A stretch of 64,000 nt of DNA from Streptomyces sp. NBC_01288 (GTDB taxonomy: Bacteria > Actinomycetota > Actinomycetes > Streptomycetales > Streptomycetaceae), in contig NZ_CP108427.1 of the NCBI RefSeq assembly GCF_035982055.1, positions 7,315,001 to 7,379,000 of the forward strand. Reading direction: 5' to 3'. Position numbers and translations under genes: made by a program. This document shows positions 60,484 to 64,000 of the stretch, piece by piece (the stretch's first letter is position 1; each line of letters opens with the position of its first letter). The notes beneath the pieces are model-generated. The model was not told where the DNA came from, made no database searches, and was given only the letters and a program-made list of their open reading frames with translations.

Positions 60484-61338
60484 GTGCACGTGGAGACCAT
60501 ATCTTTTCGGGCCTTCGATACGACGTCTCTGTCCTCCTCGTTCAGACGGACAGGGGGCGCCGACATCTATAGCCTTGAGGAGCAGCGAGAGTTGCTTGGC
60601 GTCCTGGCCGAGCAGAGGGGTTTCGACGACTTTCGTAAGCAGGCTCGGGCCGCTGTGGATGAATCGGGAGTGCTCGTCGTGGATGGCGTGGACACAGACT
60701 CTGAACCTCTGCTCGTGGCGCTGGCAGCCATATTCGGTGAAGTCGACGCGGAAGGCAACGGATTCCCGGGCCGGACGATTTCGGAGATCCGGCACGATCC
60801 GGAGGAGGAGAACGGTCTCTTCTCTGCGGAGAACGAGCGGTTTGCGCCACACACTGACTCCTGTTTCATGGCGGAGCCGCACCGCTATCTCGTCATGGGC
60901 GTCGTCATACACGACCCGGACCGACACGGCGAGACCACGCTCGTTGACGGCTATGAGGTTTTGCGCGGCCTGACGGAGGACGAGGAGCGCCGTCTTCACC
61001 AGCTCCGAGTCCAGTTCTCGGTGAACGGCGATGCGGAATCGGCAGCTCTGGCGGCACCTGTCCTTGCCAACCACCGGGAGCGCACGATGATCCGGTACCG
61101 GTCGGACATGATCGTCCGTGATGTGTCCGGCGGGGAGGCGGATGAGGAGTCGCTGCGTGCCCTGCGGAAGTTCGAAGACCTCGCGGCGGAGCACCCAGAG
61201 ATATCACGTACGTTTCTCGAGCGGGGATCGGTGATTATCGTTGACAACTGGCGGATGCTGCACGGCCGGGATCATTTTCCGAAGGGCTCTCCCCGGCTAC
61301 TGAAGAGGCTCAAGGTTAAATTCACGGGGGGAGAGTAA
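60484..61338 (+). CDS. TauD/TfdA-type Fe(II)/2-oxoglutarate dioxygenase
   Basis: 284 residues. Iron ligands are His and Asp of RFAPHTDSCFMAEPHRY (about residues 122-124) and the distal His of DNWRMLHGRDHFPKGS (about residue 259); the 2-oxoglutarate-binding Arg is in SPRLLKRLKVKF. It resembles clavaminate synthase-like hydroxylases of specialised metabolism. I prefer GTG 60484, with GAGGGG 6 bp upstream, to the earlier ATG 60388 and 60421. It is 2 bp from the aldolase gene and should be its operon partner. Confidence 0.88.
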   Translation: MHVETISFRAFDTTSLSSSFRRTGGADIYSLEEQRELLGVLAEQRGFDDFRKQARAAVDESGVLVVDGVDTDSEPLLVALAAIFGEVDAEGNGFPGRTISEIRHDPEEENGLFSAENERFAPHTDSCFMAEPHRYLVMGVVIHDPDRHGETTLVDGYEVLRGLTEDEERRLHQLRVQFSVNGDAESAALAAPVLANHRERTMIRYRSDMIVRDVSGGEADEESLRALRKFEDLAAEHPEISRTFLERGSVIIVDNWRMLHGRDHFPKGSPRLLKRLKVKFTGGE

Positions 61339-61340
61339 TC

Positions 61341-62114
61341 GTGACGACTCACAAGCCGGCGAGGCCTATTCCGTCACTGCGCGGAAAAGTATCTGAAGAG
61401 GAATGGAGGGTTCGCGTAGACCTGGCAGCCGCTTTCCGTCTGGCAGCTCTTCGGGGATGGGACGAGTTGCTTTCCAGCCACTTCTCCGCCAGGGTTCCCG
61501 GAGAAGAAGATCATTTCCTCGTCAACCCGTGGGGCGTCCTCTTCTCGCAAATCACCGCTTCGAGTCTCGTGAAGGTGGACATCGAAGGAAGGGTGTTCTC
61601 GGAAAGTACATACGACGTCAACGAAGCGGCGATTCTCATCCACGGAGCGATCCTTCAAGAGCGGCCGGACGTCAACAGCGCTGTGCATCTGCACACACCG
61701 GCTGGCGTCGGTGTCGCGACCCAGAAGCACGGCCTTCTTCCGATTACGCAGCGCTCGCTTTTCTTCCAGCCGGTGCTGGCTTACCACTCGTATCATGGTC
61801 TTGAAGTCGAACGAGAAAACATTCACCAGCTGGTGAATGCGCTGGGCGATAAATGGGCTGTCCTGCTCCGCAATCATGGCTCCCTCACCTGCGGTCGGTC
61901 GGTAGGGCAGGCCGTGGTCTACGCGTATTTGCTGGAGAGCGCCTGCCGCATGCAGATTGCCGCGCTGGCCGGCGGAGCCGAGGTGGTACCGATTCCGGAG
62001 GAGTTCCAGGAGAAGGTGCCACACCAAGCGGGCTACTTCGCGGCGGCCGGTCCGGTGGAGTGGGAGGCGCTGAGGAGCTACCTGGACGATGTGGATCCGG
62101 GCTATGCAACCTAA
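61341..62114 (+). CDS. Class II aldolase/adducin-family protein
   Basis: 257 residues. Catalytic or metal ligands: Glu in YDVNEAAILIHGAILQ, the HxH pair in NSAVHLHTPAGVGVA, and the third His in VLLRNHGSLTCGRSVGQAV. FSARVPGEEDHFLVNPWGVL is typical of the L-fuculose-phosphate aldolase fold. Starts at GTG 61341. Operon partner of the dioxygenase. Could be a decarboxylase or aldolase of a small-molecule pathway; the reaction is not readable. Confidence 0.88.
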   Translation: MTTHKPARPIPSLRGKVSEEEWRVRVDLAAAFRLAALRGWDELLSSHFSARVPGEEDHFLVNPWGVLFSQITASSLVKVDIEGRVFSESTYDVNEAAILIHGAILQERPDVNSAVHLHTPAGVGVATQKHGLLPITQRSLFFQPVLAYHSYHGLEVERENIHQLVNALGDKWAVLLRNHGSLTCGRSVGQAVVYAYLLESACRMQIAALAGGAEVVPIPEEFQEKVPHQAGYFAAAGPVEWEALRSYLDDVDPGYAT

Positions 62115-62569
62115 CCCTCCGGTTCCCGTGAGGATGCCCCTCGTTCCTCGACGGGTGTGATGAGCCGGGCGACGGCGTCATAGTCGACCGGCGTGCGCAG
62201 AGCCCGTTGGCCCGGGTAGCGCAGCAACTCGCTTACCTCGGGACTGAGGAAGTACGCACCTGTGATCAGAAAAGTGAGGCGGTCGAAGGAGGTGCCGAGT
62301 GCGCGCAGCACGGCGAGAGGGTCACTCGGTGCCTCCGGGGGAAGCGAGTGCAGAGTTAGGAGTATCGGTTCAGCGATGTCAGCCCGAATCGCTAGGGCTT
62401 GTGCGAACCAGTTCTCACAGACACCCGCCTGAGTGGCGGAGGGCAACGTTCCGGACGGGTCGTCAGGGATGAGCGCTTCACAGATCCACCGGAGCTGAGC
62501 TTGCACGGTCGCAAGGTTCGGCGGCACGGTGTTTGCCACTGGCCGGGTCTCCCTCGGTAGGTGGGTCAT
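62111..62569 (-). CDS. Gluconate 2-dehydrogenase subunit 3-like protein
   Basis: 152 residues. The pattern VQAQLRWICEALIPDDPSGT...FLITGAYFLSPEVSELLRYPGQRAL matches the gluconate 2-dehydrogenase gamma/subunit-3 family, which accompanies GMC-type flavoproteins. No Tat signal is visible at this start (MTHLPRETRPVANT). ATG 62569 overlaps the upstream GMC gene stop as ATGA, so the two are coupled. Overlaps the aldolase tail by 4 bp. Confidence 0.75.
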   Translation of the reverse strand: MTHLPRETRPVANTVPPNLATVQAQLRWICEALIPDDPSGTLPSATQAGVCENWFAQALAIRADIAEPILLTLHSLPPEAPSDPLAVLRALGTSFDRLTFLITGAYFLSPEVSELLRYPGQRALRTPVDYDAVARLITPVEERGASSREPEG

Positions 62570-64000
62570 GAGTCGGACAAGGTCGGTTGAAAGCGCGATG
62601 AAGACATGAGAGCTTCGGTGTTTCGCAGCGCCAGAGCCGCGATGGTGCCCGTCGGGTTGACGGGGCCAGAGGTGGGAAAGACGCTGCCGTCGAACACGTA
62701 CAGGTTGGGCACATCGTGCGCCCGCCCCCAGGGATCGACTACCGATGTTGCCGGGTCGTCCCCCATACGTGCTGTTCCCAGCAGGTGCCAGCCGGTTTCG
62801 GGAGGCGCGGTGGATGTCGTCGTCTCGTACGCGCCCGCCGCGGTCAGCGACTCGGCCGCGCGTTGCTCGTTGAAGCGCAGCACCCGGCGGGTGTCGTCCG
62901 AGATCCGGTAGGTGATTTTCGGCGCTGCTAGGCCGTGCGCGTCGGTGAGTGAGGCGTCGAGGGTCACCCTGTTGTCCTCGTACGGCATGTCCTCCGAGAT
63001 TACGGTCCAGAACGCGGAGCGGCCGAACCGTTTGACCACCTCGCGGTGGAAGGCCTCGCCCCAGGACGCCCTGCCACGCCAGTGCAGCAGGCGGGCCACC
63101 TCCAAAGGGCTGCCGGAGCCCATGAGTTGCCACTTGGCGCCACGTGCTCGGCCGCCGTTCGCCTCGTGAGCGTCGGCGAACTGCAGCGAGTACACACGCT
63201 GCCCGCTCGGCCCTTGCCAGGAGTCGAAGAAATCCTCGAAGACACCCTCCACCGAACTCATCGGATGCATCATCAGCCGCTTGCCCAGCAGCCCGGACGA
63301 GGAGTTGCCCAGGCCGTCAGGGTGATCCTTGCTCGCCGAAGCCAGTAGCAGCCGCGGCGTTCCGACTCCGTTGGCTGCCAGGACAACGACACTGGCACGC
63401 TGGAGATGCGGCGGCCCGCCGGCTCGGTCGACGTAGAGCACTCCGGTGGCGAGTCCCCGCTGGTCAGTCTCGACGCTCAAGGCCCGGGCGCCGCGGATCA
63501 GCCGCACTCCCAGCCGCTCCGCCCGCGGCCAGTGCGTCCGGTCTACCGAGCCCTTGGCACCGTCGGTGCAGCCGGTCATGCAGGTGCCTCGACGGACACA
63601 GGGTGCCAGGGTGCTCGTGCGGGCTGTCGCGATGGCGTTGGAGCCGGGCCACCAGTGCCACCCCAGGCGGTTGTGCGCCTCGGCCAGCCGTTGTTCCAGC
63701 GGGCCGAACACAGCCGGTGGCATCGGCAGGTCGAACCGGTCGGGGTACTGCGGGTCACCGCCCACGCCGGAGACCCCGAAGTCGGCCTCGACGCGCTGGT
63801 AGTAAGGGGCCAGGTCGGCGTAGGCCAGAGGCCAGTCGTCGCCGATCCCTTCTACGGTCCGGGTGCGGAAGTCGCTCGGTCGCATGCGATGCCACGCGGC
63901 GGCGTACAAGACCGTGCTACCCCCCACGCCGTTCCACATCTGGGGCACGATGTCGGCATCGGTAACTTCAATGGGATAGTCAGCGGGAGCGGCACGCCGG
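62566..64000 (-). CDS. GMC-family oxidoreductase (partial)
   Basis: 478 codons to the window edge, with the N-terminal FAD Rossmann motif beyond it. MWNGVGGSTVLYAAAWHRMR and DDWPLAYADLAPYYQRVEAD are GMC motifs of the flavin domain; LAPCVRRGTCMTGCTDGAKG is a Cys-rich loop typical of the gluconate/fructose dehydrogenase group; the C-terminus has GWHLLGTARMGDDPATSVVD and VNPTGTIAALALRNTEAL. It likely oxidises a sugar or polyol, passing electrons via its small subunit partner downstream. Confidence 0.9.
   Translation of the reverse strand, partial: RRAAPADYPIEVTDADIVPQMWNGVGGSTVLYAAAWHRMRPSDFRTRTVEGIGDDWPLAYADLAPYYQRVEADFGVSGVGGDPQYPDRFDLPMPPAVFGPLEQRLAEAHNRLGWHWWPGSNAIATARTSTLAPCVRRGTCMTGCTDGAKGSVDRTHWPRAERLGVRLIRGARALSVETDQRGLATGVLYVDRAGGPPHLQRASVVVLAANGVGTPRLLLASASKDHPDGLGNSSSGLLGKRLMMHPMSSVEGVFEDFFDSWQGPSGQRVYSLQFADAHEANGGRARGAKWQLMGSGSPLEVARLLHWRGRASWGEAFHREVVKRFGRSAFWTVISEDMPYEDNRVTLDASLTDAHGLAAPKITYRISDDTRRVLRFNEQRAAESLTAAGAYETTTSTAPPETGWHLLGTARMGDDPATSVVDPWGRAHDVPNLYVFDGSVFPTSGPVNPTGTIAALALRNTEALMSSSRFQPTLSDS

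Noticed and set aside
1..64000. CRISPR arrays, rRNA genes or prophage structural genes
   Set aside because: No regularly spaced direct repeats and no recognisable cas, rRNA or phage genes seen.

Overview
The window is high-GC DNA with strong third-position G/C bias, frequent GTG starts and gene families typical of Streptomyces: KstR-like TetR, F420-dependent LLM oxidoreductase, SigE-type sigma factor, SCO2299-like RNase H/phosphatase fusion, LamG/RHS pair and actinobacterial class A RNase P RNA. It reads as a chromosomal segment of a Streptomyces-like actinomycete.

1-31 kb: core and metabolic genes. A maltokinase-cap protein and a KstR-type repressor are followed by a glycosyltransferase/methyltransferase/prenyltransferase-like operon, an F420 oxidoreductase, an amidase, an epoxide hydrolase, two MFS exporters, an SCP2-type thiolase, a sigma/anti-sigma-like pair and a GNAT enzyme. 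An ABC exporter plus histidine kinase/response regulator set is split by an oppositely oriented GH54-CBM42 arabinofuranosidase. A MaoC hydratase, zinc alcohol dehydrogenase and SDR operon closes this part. Perfect matches to the published KstR operator (TNNAACNNGTTNNA) lie before the glycosyltransferase (next to kstR), the thiolase and the maoC operon. A second 15-bp palindrome, CTGAC-N5-GTCAG, lies before the F420 oxidoreductase, thiolase and maoC genes. Together they suggest a dispersed regulon for beta-oxidation of a sterol or branched acyl-CoA side chain.

31-41.6 kb: conserved housekeeping block. It holds Nif3-like protein, a zinc-ribbon coiled-coil protein (probable CTG start), RNase H-phosphatase, KDPG aldolase, YaaA, an RNB nuclease, an FAD monooxygenase with divergent TetR, an AraC regulator with an EamA exporter, and rnpB, whose P1 helix (11 bp) can be read directly.

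41.6-60.5 kb: accessory island. After 1.4 kb with no recognisable gene come a three-LamG secreted protein and a 2301-residue RHS polymorphic toxin with Hint domain, a short toxin tip and an immunity gene. Base composition drops at the Hint/toxin junction. Behind it is a graveyard of insertion sequences: a broken IS3-type transposase, an IS110-type element cut in two by another, intact IS110-type element, and an IS5-type remnant. The inner IS110 element has a 569-bp non-coding end in which I can read apparent guide sequences for both its target and its own ends, flanking small hairpins, as expected for a bridge RNA.

60.5-64 kb: Fe(II)/2-oxoglutarate dioxygenase, class II aldolase-like protein, and a GMC oxidoreductase with its small subunit-3-like partner, possibly the edge of a specialised-metabolism or sugar-oxidation cluster that runs past the window.
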